Below, in pieces: positions 47,283 to 57,562 of a stretch of 64,000 nt of DNA. The notes beneath the pieces are model-generated. The model was not told the origin of the DNA. It did not search any database and worked only from the letters and a program-made list of their open reading frames with translations. This DNA comes from Ifrita kowaldi (Eukaryota > Chordata > Aves > Passeriformes > Cinclosomatidae), in contig VZRS01012080.1 of the NCBI GenBank assembly GCA_013398055.1, positions 179,222 through 243,221 of the forward strand, in the 5' to 3' direction. Position 1 is the first letter of the stretch; each line of letters opens with the position of its first letter. Both the position numbers and the translations under genes were made by a program.

Positions 47283-47930
47283 TCCGTGAGCCAGCAGTGT
47301 CCTGGGGGCCCAGGGGCCATTGGGATTCTGGGGAGAGCATTCCCAGCAGGTCAGGGAGGGATCCTGCCCCTCTGCCCAGCCCTGGAGGCACCTCTGGATG
47401 ATCCTGCCCCTGTGCCCAGCCCTGGGAGCACCTCTGGAGTTCTGTGTCCAGCTCTGGATCCTCAGCACAGCAGGGCCAGGGAGCTCCTGGAGCGGGGCCG
47501 GCGGAGGCTGCGCAGCTGAGGAAGGGCCTGGAGCATCTCGGTGCCCAGGAAAGGCTGAGGGAGCTGGGGCTGCTCAGCCTCGAGAGGAGCCCCAGCTGAG
47601 AGGGGCCCTCAGCCCTGGCTGTCCCTGGCTGCAGGGAGGGCTCAGGGCAGGGCCCAGGCTCTGCTCCGGGGGCCCAGCAATGGCACCAGAGCCACGGGCA
47701 GGGCCTGAGCCCAGCAATTCCCCTGCACAGGAGGCAGAACTCCTGCCCTGGGCAGGGCCCAGCCCTGAGCAGATTGTCCAGAGAGGCTGTGGGGTCTCCT
47801 CCCTGGGGATATTCCAGAGCTGTGTGCACACAATGCTGTGCCCTCTGCTCTGGGATGGCCCTGCTGGAGCTGGGAGGTGGCACCAGTGACCCTCTGAGGG
47901 CCCTTCCAGCCTGAACCAGTCTGCGATTCC
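47283..47930 (+). mobile_element. GC-rich CR1 LINE, ORF2 end plus 3' UTR
   Basis: About 650 bp in sense orientation and the most GC-rich CR1 of the window. Blocks are 'CCGTGAGCCAGCAGTGTCCT', 'GGGCCATTGGGATTCTGGGG', 'GGCCTGGAGCATCTCGGTGC', 'AGGAAAGGCTGAGGGAGCTG', 'GATTGTCCAGAGAGGCTGTG', and the end 'CCTTCCAGCCTGAACCAGTC' with 'TGCGATTCC'. A 40-bp unit is tandemly duplicated at 47360-47399 and 47400-47439. The ending 'CAGCCTGAACCAGTC' differs from the common 'CAACCCAAACCA' type and pairs with the minus-strand copy at 49525. A long antisense frame crosses it and is not a gene. Confidence 0.85.
47360..47439 (+). repeat. 40-bp tandem duplication inside CR1
   Basis: Two direct copies of a 40-bp unit, each beginning GATCCTGCCCCT and closing with CACCTCTGGA, differ at about four positions. 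The duplicated part is the CR1 ORF2 segment that normally occurs once. Confidence 0.9.
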
Positions 47931-47975
47931 ACATTTGGCACTGGTGAGATCCCTCCAGCATAGCTGTGTCTTGGG

Positions 47976-48273
47976 CTGGGGACAAGAAGATGCTCAGAGA
48001 GCTGGGACTGCCCTGCCTGGGGAAAGGGAAACTTGGGGAGTCTTGTCCCTCCCTTTTTGTGTATAAATACCCAATCAAAAGGTGTAGAAGAGATAGATCA
48101 GGCCCTTCCAGTGGTGCCCAGTGACAGGACATGAGGCAGCAGTGGGTCCAAAGTGAAATAATAGAAATACTATTTAAATTTAAGTAATTTAATTCGTTAT
48201 TTATGTATTTGTTATCATGAGAGGTATCAAACACTGGTGAAGGTTGCCCAGAGAGGCTGTGAATTCACCATCC
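47976..48273 (+). mobile_element. CR1 LINE, first half (interrupted)
   Basis: The start of a second sense CR1 of another subfamily: 'ATGCTCAGAGAGCTGGGACT', 'GTGTATAAATACCCAATCAA', 'GTGGTGCCCAGTGACAGGAC', 'AAACACTGGTGAAGGTTGCC' and 'CAGAGAGGCTGTGAATTCAC', up to 'CATCC'. It stops there because a minus-strand CR1 is inserted, and resumes at 48461. Confidence 0.85.
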
Positions 48274-48460
48274 ACAGATCAGAGAATGATAAAATCGTGG
48301 AACCATTTAGGTTGGAAAAGACCTCCAAGATCATCAAGTCCAACCTTTGACCAAACACCACCATGTCACTAAACTGTATCACCGAGTGCCACATCCACTT
48401 ATTTCCTGAACACTTCCAAGGATGGTGAATCCTCCACTTCCCTGGGCAGCCTGTGCCACT
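48274..48460 (-). mobile_element. CR1 LINE inserted into another CR1
   Basis: A minus-oriented tail: 'AATGATAAAATCGTGGAACC', 'AGGTTGGAAAAGACCTCCAA', 'GATCATCAAGTCCAACCTTT', 'CACCATGTCACTAAACTGTA', 'GGCAGCCTGTGCCACT'. It splits the sense CR1 between '..ACCATCC' and 'CTGGATATGC..', which join to the expected uninterrupted CR1 wording. It is therefore younger than its host copy. Confidence 0.85.
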
Positions 48461-48600
48461 CTGGATATGCGATGGTGCTATTCAGAGACCTGATGAACAC
48501 AATCTGGGCAGTCTGCTCCGGTCCTTTCTGACCATGCATTTGGACTGGGTCACTTCCAGGGGTGCCTCCCCACGTCAGCAGTGCTGGGATTTTGTGGGAA
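48461..48600 (+). mobile_element. CR1 LINE, second half (interrupted)
   Basis: The continuation of the 47976 element: 'CTATTCAGAGACCTGATGAA', 'AATCTGGGCAGTCTGCTCCG', 'CACTTCCAGGGGTGCCTCCC', ending near 'GCTGGGATTTTGTGGGAAT'. Its ending differs from both other tail types in the window. Confidence 0.75.
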
Positions 48601-49524
48601 TGTGTTAGCTATACATACACTTGGATTTGAGCAGTGGAATTAACCTAGGTTATTTTGCACTTCTGCCTTTCCCTACTAATTTCTACGATTTTGTCTGGCT
48701 TCTCTCTCTGTTGAGATGACCTCTCATGGGCTGCTTGTCCCAAGAGTGATCGGTGTAGAGCCAGTCACAGTTTTGTTTTTCCATGCATTATCTTCTAAAT
48801 GTACCTATAATGAATTTATTTACTATCCTTGGGAGTGCTTGAGTGCTCTATTTTCAGAAGCGTTTCAGAAGCATTATCTTTAAGAAGCATTAGTCTTAAG
48901 ATTGAGACTGTAACAATAAGACCTTTTTTCAGACAAATATATGAAAATTAAGGTCCTTCTAACATCTGTCTGTTTGAATACACAGGAGTAGATGCAGCTG
49001 CTCTTCTCCAAGTAAGGAAAGCACTTGTAGTGCAAGTACTTCATGGAGTGAATGGAGAGGGAATAAGTGTGATTAATAACCAACCACTGTTAATTAGCAG
49101 CCTTTCTCCTACTCTATGCCAGAGGGCCTGGTAGTATAAATGACTGATTCCCTACAGTGCCAGATAAACACAAGTTCATTATCCTTAATTTCCTTTTACA
49201 ATTTCTCTTTTGACAAGAAATGCGGATATGAAATCCAAGACTTTCCAGGTTCATAGGCGTTGCCGCACTTCAGAGTGTGGGCGAGCACAAGACAGGATTC
49301 TTGATGATTTAGTAAGGTTCATTATTATTTAATATTATTTAATATTAATTTAACAATTTAATATTAACGTATTTAATAGGAGGGTTCCTGGTCATTTTCG
49401 CACCTAGGAAAGTCTACTTAATGATGTCACAAAAGAAACAAAAACTTTTAGAGCAAGCCAGAGATGATTATATCATTAATGGATTGGTATGAGCTAGTAT
49501 AACCTTCACAAAAGGCTTGGAAAA
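48601..49524. other. Unique AT-rich DNA
   Basis: It contains the TTTAATATTA-type tract at 49319-49378. No gene is recognised. Confidence 0.5.
49319..49378. repeat. (TTTAATATTA)n-like tract
   Basis: Repeated TATTTAATATTATTTAATAT and TTTAATATTAAC units. Confidence 0.8.
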
Positions 49525-49640
49525 AGAGATCACAGGATGCCAGGATGGGTCAGGCTGGAAGGGCCCTCAGTGCCTCATCTGGTGCCACCTCCCTGCTCCA
49601 GCAGGGCCATCTCAGAGCACAGGGCACAGGATTATGCAAA
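49525..49640 (-). mobile_element. CR1 LINE 3' tail
   Basis: Plus-strand reading 'TCACAGGATGCCAGGATGGG', 'TCAGGCTGGAAGGGCCCTCA', 'CCCTGCTCCAGCAGGGCCAT', 'AGAGCACAGGGCACAGGATT'. The 'GGTCAGGCTGGAAGGGCCC' start is the reverse complement of the ending of the 47283 copy, so both are one subfamily in opposite orientation. Confidence 0.85.
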
Positions 49641-51182
49641 TCTCTTCTCCATTGATTTTCAAGCAGATCACTGAGTGCTTGATCCATCTGCCTTGTGAGT
49701 TTGTGTTGTTTGGATTTTTGGGTGGGTTTTTTGGAGGGCAGGGGGCATGGGGCACAGGGAAACACGTCTGGATCTTTTGCAAATAGCATTTCACAACTCA
49801 CATGTAATTTTTCTCGATATCGTGTTCTAGAGCTTTGCTATATTTAGCAAGGACTCGACCAAATCTGCATCGGGTTATCATGCTGCACTTTCCCAGTGCA
49901 GACAGATCTTACCATCAACTTTCAGCGTGCTGAAAACTGCTCCGATCCTTGGCTACAATGATTAGCTGCTGATGCATTTCTGCACTTAAAGGTCCCTGGC
50001 TCCAGCCTGCAGAATCTGATATTTACATTAAACTTTCTCTAGGATATACATAAGAGGCAAAAAGTAATATGCAATATACTTGTATTGGTTTGGGTTTATT
50101 TTCCAAATATTGTGTCACATCTGAGTAACTTTTAGGGCACTGTTTTTCATATGTAGTCCCAGGTAATGGTTACATAACTTAAGCAATTTGGGCAAAGACA
50201 ACAAATTTCTTGAGAAGACTTAAGAGTGACCCTCTACAGAGGTGGGTACAACTTTTTGAAGACTAAGTTCATTGAAATGTATGTTTTGCATGAACAAAGC
50301 TATCAATAAGCACAGATAAAATGGAGTCATTAATTTCATTTTGGGACAGGGGGCTTATGTGAAATGTTTCAGTATTTCTAAATGGAACATCCCCTTTCGT
50401 TTTAAAGTAGTGTTTTCATTTTTCATTGATTTTTAAAAAGTTAATTAGGTCTAAAATGAAATACAGCATTTAATTACATGTCAAATGGAAAATATTTAGC
50501 TGATTAAAATTTTTCTTGGTCCAGAACTCTTCCAAGGATCTAATTTCTGAAACTAATTTTCTCCTTGTCATCTAATGTTGATCTGAATGTTCTTGTTCTA
50601 CTTTTGAAAAACTCTGTAGGCATTTTGGAGGATAAACTTCCATGGTGAGGAGTGCAAGGTCTGGACACACCTTTAGGATTTTAATGCACACAGGTTTTAA
50701 TTTACTTTCCCAAAGGAGGGCACAACAACTGCAAAACACCTTAGGTGTAACCATCCCTGTGAACTCGATATCCGGGGTGTTAGACATAAATATCCAGGTA
50801 CATCTCCTCTCACAGGGGGAACTTTTCCTCTCCCTTTTGCTGCAGTCTTCTCTTCTGCATTCCAAGTTATTCACGGGTCTGTGGATACACGTTCTCCCTG
50901 AGCTTTCACATCATGAGATGCCCCACAGGCTTCCCTTGGACCTTCAGGATTGGTTTAGACATTGTTTTTATGCAGATGTCTCTCTATCTCTTGGCAGACT
51001 CTGCTGGTCTCTCCCCATTTTATTCCAAGCAACCAGGAAATTTTATAACTTTCAGTCACACTGGGTTTGTCCCCATGCAGTTCCCCTGACACAGGCTGTG
51101 TGTCCCACCTTTCTCCAAAGTCAGTATTAACCCCCACTGGAAGGCTCACTGGCCTGTTTCTAACAGGTGCATGTTTTTAACA
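49641..51182. other. Unique sequence
   Basis: No gene is recognised. A plus-strand open frame of 162 codons at 50642-51130 has no recognised domain. The GC-richer part (50640-51170) might be an unidentified old repeat. Confidence 0.4.
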
Positions 51183-51424
51183 TGGTTGGACAGTGCCCAT
51201 CAGGAAAGGCCCTGGGGGTGCTGGGGACAGAGGCNAGGTAGTCAGGCCTTGTAAGGGGCTGCCCAGGGAGGTGTTGGAGTCCCCGTCCCTGGAGGTGTCC
51301 AAGGAAGGACTGGAGGTGGCACTCAGTGCTCTTGGTTGGTGACAGGGTGGGGATTGGGCGCAGGGTGGAGTTGATGGCCTTGGAGGCCTCTCCCTACCTC
51401 AGCGGTTGTGGGATTCTCTGTAAA
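51183..51424 (+). mobile_element. CR1 LINE, 3' end, distinct subfamily
   Basis: Sense-oriented blocks are 'AGGGGCTGCCCAGGGAGGTG', 'AGTCCCCGTCCCTGGAGGTG', 'GAGGTGGCACTCAGTGCTCT', 'TTGGTGACAGGGTGGGGATT', then the end 'GCGGTTGTGGGATTCTCTG'. The 'GGCACTCAGTGC' block marks a subfamily seen nowhere else here with its tail. A single N lies at 51235, an unresolved base. Confidence 0.85.
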
Positions 51425-53099
51425 ATGTATGGTAGATTATATGATCTCAGCTCATCTAGGGGCTGCATCAAGGATGAACCCCAAAACAAAGAGCAAATCT
51501 TCATTTTACTTGAGATCCTTTACCCTAAAAATTTATTGGAAATAAACACAGAACTTCATCACTTCATTTTACAAAATGGGTCTCCATAGTAAAATAGCAG
51601 GAGAAAAATCTTTGAAAAAAATCATTGCAACAAGACTTTAAAAAATACTTAGTGAAATCAATTGGGTAGTTATGTTGCTGTTGCCAATGTTTAATATTTG
51701 GGGGTTTATTTTCCTTGTATACTTCACAAGTTCTTCTGGGTAATAATCCCTAATGCTGCTGGACACATTGCTGCATTTAAAAGGCTCTAAGGAAAACGCT
51801 GTTTAGGAAATATCTAGTTATTTAAATATGATTATTAGGCATGAAACAGATCAGCAATACATCGCTGATGACACATTTTGCAGCTCTTTTTAAATACCCA
51901 TGGAAAAATTTCATCTTGCCATGGGCTCTGAGCAGTTAAAACTGTTTCTAAGTAATGAATATAGAAACATATGTCTGTATGTATCTGTATTTATATCTTC
52001 ACTTTTCAGGGTGCAGATAGGGCTGTTTGGATTTGCTGTTAGAAATCTTGGGACTATTAAGGATGCAAATGTCAGACTCCTTGAAGGCAGAAGCTGTTTG
52101 GTTCTAAGTTAAAGTTTATTTCCATACTTCCAAGTTGAGAGCATAAATGTTGCAGTTACTTTTTAGTCACTTTTATATGTTCATGATGCTAAATTCCCGC
52201 AGATTTGGCATTTTTCCCTGGACTTTACTGCATAATATATCTTTCCAATCTAACATTTGTCAGGAGGAGAAAATACTTTCAATGCTAAGTTGGGTAATGT
52301 GCAAATCTCAAAATGAAGCCTTTTTCATAAACTGAACCCTGCACTCCATATGGACATGTAAACTGACAAATGTACTTTATGCAAAATTATGGGATGAAAG
52401 GGAAAAACATGTAGAAAAATAATGGGATTAAGGCACAAAGTGACTGGAGATTAGCCACAGTAGACAGACAGCTTTGGATAGCTCCCCCCAAGCCATAGCT
52501 TGGAGGACTGTCATGGAAATAATCCATTATAACAGACCTCTTAACATTATTTCAATCTAACAAGTGGAAAACCTTGAATCAGAGTTCTCATGTTCTCAGT
52601 CAACACCTCTCTGCTCAATCCAATGGCCCTTAGTCCTTTTTTATTACCCAAGGATGTGGCTTTTTATTTGTAGAGAATACAAATTATATGTCTATTTTTT
52701 CTGAAAAGAACCTCACCAGCACACACAGTGCATATGCTGGTAATCTGGACAGAAAGGTTTAGAAATAATTGCAAATATTAACCCCCCTTATTAACTCCAA
52801 GATAGAGTCCCAGGTATGAGGGCACCGCAGAAAGTCAAAGCTGGCACTTTTGCAGTTGCAGGTTGGGAAAGGTTTCCTCTGGGCTTTCTTCTTCCCACTG
52901 TTTACTACTCATAAAAATGACACAGTAAAATATTCATGAGTAGCAGGTGTAATGCATTAAATATGATGAGCCTGCAGTGGGAGATTTGAAGGAATTGGAA
53001 GCTGTCAGCATAGAGATGTGCTTGTCTAAGGAGATCTGGATGCAAGGCTATGTGGATGGCAGGGACATCTGTTTTGGGAGAATTTCTGGTTAAGGACAT
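51425..53099. other. Unique AT-rich DNA
   Basis: I see no gene, RNA or repeat element. Confidence 0.5.
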
Positions 53100-53318
53100 G
53101 GAATCACAGAATCTCCTGAGTTGGAAGGGACCCCCAAGGTTCAACCCCTGGCCCTGCACAGACACCCCAACAATCCCACCCTGTGCATCCCTGGCAGCGC
53201 TGTCCAAACTCTCCTGGAGCTCTGGCAACCTTGGGGCCATGCCCATTCCCTGGGGAGCCTGTTCAGTGTCCCAGCCCCCTCTAGGGGAAGAACCTTTTCC
53301 CAATATCCAGCAAAACAT
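53100..53318 (-). mobile_element. CR1 LINE 3' part, minus strand
   Basis: Plus-strand reading 'GGAATCACAGAATCTCCTGA', 'GTTGGAAGGGACCCCCAAGG', 'CAGACACCCCAACAATCCCA', 'CGCTGTCCAAACTCTCCTGG', 'CCCTGGGGAGCCTGTTCAGT', then 'AAGAACCTTTTCCCAATATC'. It is a relatively well-preserved copy of a subfamily not otherwise present as a tail. Confidence 0.9.
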
Positions 53319-53654
53319 CCCCCAACACACGAAAAACTATGCTAAGTTTTAAATGTTTCTTGAAAGTTCACACTCTGTTCATCTCTATGTGTGATTCATC
53401 AGCAAACTCCCAACTGCACCAGCTGGCTGGACTAGTGGAGGAGGAAACCAGAATAAGGAAATATTCAAATTTAAGTTGAAGGCTGGATGAGAAGGACCCC
53501 AGTTTATAGATATTTAATGTTGGAGAGGATCAAGGTCATCTCCAGGGGCTGAGGAACCTGTGGGTGTGAGCAGGGATATGAATTAAGGCAGTGAGGGAGC
53601 ACCAGGAGCAAAGCACAGCCTTGTCAGCCCCAGCCAGCCCTGCTTCTCTGTGCG
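53319..53654. other. Unique spacer
   Basis: Nothing is recognised apart from the CR1 tail that follows. Confidence 0.45.
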
Positions 53655-53720
53655 CTGGGAAGGGCAGCTGGACTTCCATGATCCTTGTGGGCCCCTTCCA
53701 GCTTGGAATATTCTATTAAG
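53655..53720 (+). mobile_element. CR1 LINE, terminal 3' scrap
   Basis: 'GGACTTCCATGATCCTTGTG', 'GGCCCCTTCCAGCTTGGAAT' and 'ATTCTATTAAG'. It is the same subfamily ending as 5191-5262. Confidence 0.75.
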
Positions 53721-54656
53721 AGAAGGTGTTTGCCCCTGGCATGGAACACTATCCTTTGGGCACAGCGTTGCTCACGGTGACACTCCCCACACCCGGGTGT
53801 TGGTCATGGTGCTAACTAATCCAGGAAGTGTCATCCAGCATATCCCTTTTTTCCCAGGGTTCCATTCCTTATAGTTTATGAGAAGTTTTAGAAATGCGAC
53901 CACAGAAAACAAGCTGCTCAGTAACCAAGCCTTGGCAGTGCAAGACAACGGATGTTTTGCAGCTGACTCTAAGTGTTACATTTAATGTTTAAACTCTTTT
54001 TCCTTTAGCTGTTCCTCCCCTCAGCCTTCCAGACTCCCAATAATTGAAGCTTGGAGAAATCTGCAAAACAGCCCCAAGCTCCATTTAACACTTCTGCAGT
54101 TTTTTTTCCTTATATCACAATAGCATAGGGTTCATTAAACACCCCATGAATATCATTATTGAGTTGCATCAGACACCTTGCCCTTGCCAAGGGCTATTCT
54201 TTTTATTAATGTGCCAGTCCTTTTAAGTTGGGTTTTTTTTTTTTTTCCAAAATATGCTTTTATTTTTATTAAGCTTGCTTATAATGGCATATGTCTCAAG
54301 AATGTATTTGGGCTCCTTCAATATTTACTCCTGTCAATTCCCATTTGAATACACAGACAGCTCCTGTTTTCTAAGCCACTGGCAACACCAGCTGGGTGCT
54401 GTGGAGAACTTGCTGAGAAAAATTATTAAAAAAGATAGAAACAAGACAGAAAAAAGATACTTAAATCTGAATCTTCTTGCATCTGGCTCCACACTCCCTG
54501 CTGGTGTTTGTGACACTGTATGAAATTTAGTGTAAGTGAGAGCAGAAAGCAACTCTGGGATTCTGGAAGAGAAAATAGTGCTTGGTAAGAGTGTCATTAC
54601 AGCAGTTTGGTATAAAAGTGATGGCACAAAATACCACAAGTAATGAAGGAGTTTAG
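53721..54656. other. Unique sequence
   Basis: A T-run lies near 54233-54246. No gene or transposon is recognised. Confidence 0.5.
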
Positions 54657-55250
54657 AATCATGGAATCCTAGAATGGTTTGGGTTGGAAGGGAGCTTCAA
54701 AGTTCATCTAATCCAGCCCTCCTGTCACGGGCAGGGACATCCGTCACGGGAGCAGGATACTCAAAGCCTGTGGAGAGCTATTCCAGCCCTCTGATCATTT
54801 TTGTGGGCCTGCTCTGGACATGCTTTAGTATCTCCACATCCTTCCTGTGCTGGGTCCCAGGGCTGGAGGCAGCTCTGTGGGTGGGGTCTCACCTGAGCGG
54901 GGCAGAGAGGCAGAATGCCTCCTTTCCTGCTGCCCACGCTGGGAGATCAGCTCGGGGCCTGGGGGATTTCTGAGCACATTGCTGGGGTATGGCCACTTTT
55001 TCACCCCCCAGCACCCCCAAATCCTTCTTGGCACAGCTTCTCCCAATCCCTTCATCCCCCAGTCTTCACTGCCATTGCCCAGATGCAGGAACTTGCTCCA
55101 GACCTTTTGAACTTCATTAGATTTGTGTGGACCCACTTCCCAGGGTCCTGTCAGGGTCCCTCTGGATGTTATCCCTTCCTTCTACTGTACAGACTGCACC
55201 TCTCAGCTTGGCATCCTGTGCATTTGCTCAGACAGTTAGGAATTATCACT
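54657..55250 (-). mobile_element. CR1 LINE, ORF2 end plus tail, internally deleted
   Basis: A minus-oriented copy of about 595 bp. The tail is 'CCTAGAATGGTTTGGGTTGG' and 'CGGGCAGGGACATCCGTCAC'. Then 'CAGCCCTCTGATCATTTTTG', 'GGCCTGCTCTGGACATGCTT' and 'CCTTCCTGTGCTGGGTCCCA' follow. Farther in, 'CAATCCCTTCATCCCCCAGT', 'TTTTGAACTTCATTAGATTT' and 'GTCCCTCTGGATGTTATCCC' correspond to the end of CR1 ORF2. The tail joins the inner part with less sequence between than expected, so a deletion has occurred near 54780. It is non-coding. Confidence 0.85.
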
Positions 55251-55705
55251 GTTTTATAGTATTCTGAAAGTACAGAAAGCAAGAAAAAATGCACCAATAA
55301 TGGTTTAGTTCAGCCAAAATTTATTACTATATCTCAAGAAATAAATGTTGAATATTTTTCTTGTAGATTCACACTAACAGAGACATCTGATAATTGTCTG
55401 CTTACTTTAGTTTTAATGCAACCTGGATCATTTTCAGCTGATTCCAGGTGCTGTGTCCTAGCCTGACCAATCCACTGCACAGAGACCTTCATACAGAGAA
55501 TGAAAAGAGCTGTTCTGGAGGTTTAACTCTTGGCACATGTCAAAAATGTCCTGTCTCCACTACAGTGCATTTGTTCTGTGTTTCCCAGTGCTCAGCTGTT
55601 GGTCAAAACTCCCAACAACGACCATAACATTCCCTGTTTAAAATACCTGCAGACAGATTTAGGGCATTTCTGATGGATTTAGAAACACATCCTTGATGCT
55701 TCGAG
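55251..55705. other. Unique AT-rich spacer
   Basis: I see nothing recognisable here. Confidence 0.5.
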
Positions 55706-55826
55706 AAATCACAGAACCCCAGAATTGCTTGGGTTGGGACCAGTGCCACCCCCTGCCATGGGCAGGGGCACCTTTCATTAGCCCAGGTTGCTCCAAACCC
55801 CGTCCAACCTGGCCTGGAACAATTCC
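55706..55826 (-). mobile_element. CR1 LINE 3' tail, left arm of an inverted pair
   Basis: Plus-strand reading 'TCACAGAACCCCAGAATTGC', 'GGGCAGGGGCACCTTTCATT', 'AGCCCAGGTTGCTCCAAACC', 'CCGTCCAACCTGGCCTGGAA'. It is immediately followed by a tail in the opposite orientation. A run of about 25 bases between the usual 'GGGACCTTAAAG' block and 'CAGTGCCACC' is missing. Confidence 0.88.
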
Positions 55827-55828
55827 AG

Positions 55829-55857
55829 GGAAACCCAAACCATCCCGTGATTCCATG
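55829..55857 (+). mobile_element. CR1 LINE terminal scrap, right arm of an inverted pair
   Basis: 'AAACCCAAACCATCCCGTGA' and 'TTCCATGA' are the terminal bases of a sense CR1. They directly abut the minus-strand copy, so the two tails face outward and form an inverted repeat. Confidence 0.75.
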
Positions 55858-56489
55858 ACACCATAATTTGATACATTGTCCCTTCCAGATTATGTTGAAA
55901 TTAATCAGCCTTTTCTACTTCTGTAAACCATAGAAGGCTTGAGAACAAACCACAATGAATTAGTTTAAAAATACACTCACAAAAAGCCTACTTATTACAG
56001 TTTTGAACTTTGCCACTGATTACAGAATCATTTTGTGGTTAATTAAGGATAAATTGTAAACATTCTGGGAGCAACAGAAAATTTTACAAGGAGATTCAGT
56101 CACCCTCTCCCAGTTTACAAGGAAGAATAAAAGAACAAGCAAGCCTCTGGCATCTTCAGCAGATAATGGCACACTTGATTAGCTCCAATTTCTTATTGAA
56201 AAGAACTCAGCTGGCACAATTAAGTGCATTTCATATGTCTTAGGCAGATGTTCACAAAATTTTTTCAGATTTTTAAAACAGACCCAAAATTATTCCAAAC
56301 TGCAAAGTTCTTTTTTTTTCCTGTCCCTGGTTTGTGCACACACCTAGATCAGGAGCTCAAATCTCAGCTTTGAACGGAAAGTCAAGGAGATTGTACAACA
56401 CATTTTCCTTCACCCTGTGCCTTTAGAGTTTATGCTGGGCTACAGACATGCAAAGTAATAATTGATTAAATGAAAAAAATCAGAATACC

Positions 56490-56560
56490 TATTTATTTAA
56501 TTTTATTTTACTTTATTTTAATTTTTTTATTTTAAATTGGGTTTTGTTTGTTTGTTTGGT
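56490..56560. repeat. (ATTTT)n / (GTTT)n low-complexity tract
   Basis: ATTTATTTAATTTTATTTTA and TTTTAATTTTTTTATTTTA, then GTTTGTTTGTTTGG. Confidence 0.85.
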
Positions 56561-57124
56561 CTTATTTTATTTATGCATGCCTTCTTATTAAGAAGAACTT
56601 TGGGTTCTCTCAGTTGCTGTTTCATGCATATGTCCCTGTGAGGTTGGGATTTTGTTCCAGGTTCCTGCTTTAGTGGGCCAGGCTGCCTGTGTCAAAACAG
56701 CACAACTCAAATCCTGTTTCTGATGTCTCACTGGGGCTCTGTCATCTGTTAATGTTTAAAGGTTTCTGAAATTCTGAAACACTGCAGAAAAAAATTATGA
56801 ACCTGGTCTAGAATTAATTCTAAGCCTAGGCTTAACATCATGTAAGAAAAACTCGGTGTAAATGTTGTTTTGTTTTCGTCTCTAGCACTCTCTTCATGAG
56901 CCATATTGTCCCATTTATCCTTCTTTCCTAAACTTCACCCAGGAATTAACAGCAGCCTGGTGGACAGAGCTATTGCAACAGCTTTTATAGTTTCTGTGGT
57001 GGCTATTAATGATTTTGTGACCATTTTACTTGGCAGAATAATTTGAGGACATTCTTATATTTACCTTTTGTTTTTTTCTTTATAAGAAGACAATATTTAC
57101 TAATAAACTATTAGGCAAGACCAT

Positions 57125-57206
57125 TATGTATATGTATATATATACATACACACATATATATGTATACACATACATATATATACACACATGCATATATATA
57201 TGTAAA
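57125..57206. repeat. (TATA)(CATA) compound microsatellite
   Basis: Alternating TATATATATACATACACACA blocks, about 80 bp. Alternating purine-pyrimidine throughout. Confidence 0.9.
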
Positions 57207-57506
57207 ATATAAGTTTATATTTTACATTTACATGCACATTCATAGATGTAAAGCATAAGCATAAATTTTTTTACAGGTGGTTTGCTACTCAGTGATAAGC
57301 TAAAGGCTTGCTCATTCTGATTTCGGAGGGGAAATCAGAGCAACAACATAAAAAAGCAGATTCCGTGCAAGTCAAGCAAAAGATGTACAGGGGAAAATAT
57401 GAATTTTAAACATAAGATCACAAGCCTGAGTGCTCCACTCCTCCAAGCAATCTGTAATGGCTGAGCACTCTCCCACAACACAGGAATTTCAGTTACAGGA
57501 AAAACT

Positions 57507-57562
57507 GTTTATTTATTTATTTATAAATATAATATGGAAATAAGTAAATAATATATATCTAT
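57507..57562. repeat. (TTTA)n and AT-rich tract
   Basis: TTTATTTATTTATTTATAAA followed by AT-rich imperfect units. Confidence 0.8.

Noticed and set aside
47257..48234. A 325-codon open frame on the minus strand
   Set aside because: It is antisense to two sense CR1 copies and owes its length to their high GC. Its Pro/Ser/Cys/Leu-rich content is that of CR1 read backward, not of a gene.
50642..51130. A 162-codon plus-strand open frame
   Set aside because: No recognisable protein family on either strand; GC-richer sequence alone could explain the length.
57125..57206. TATA-box cluster as promoter
   Set aside because: The TATA motifs are simply units of a compound microsatellite.
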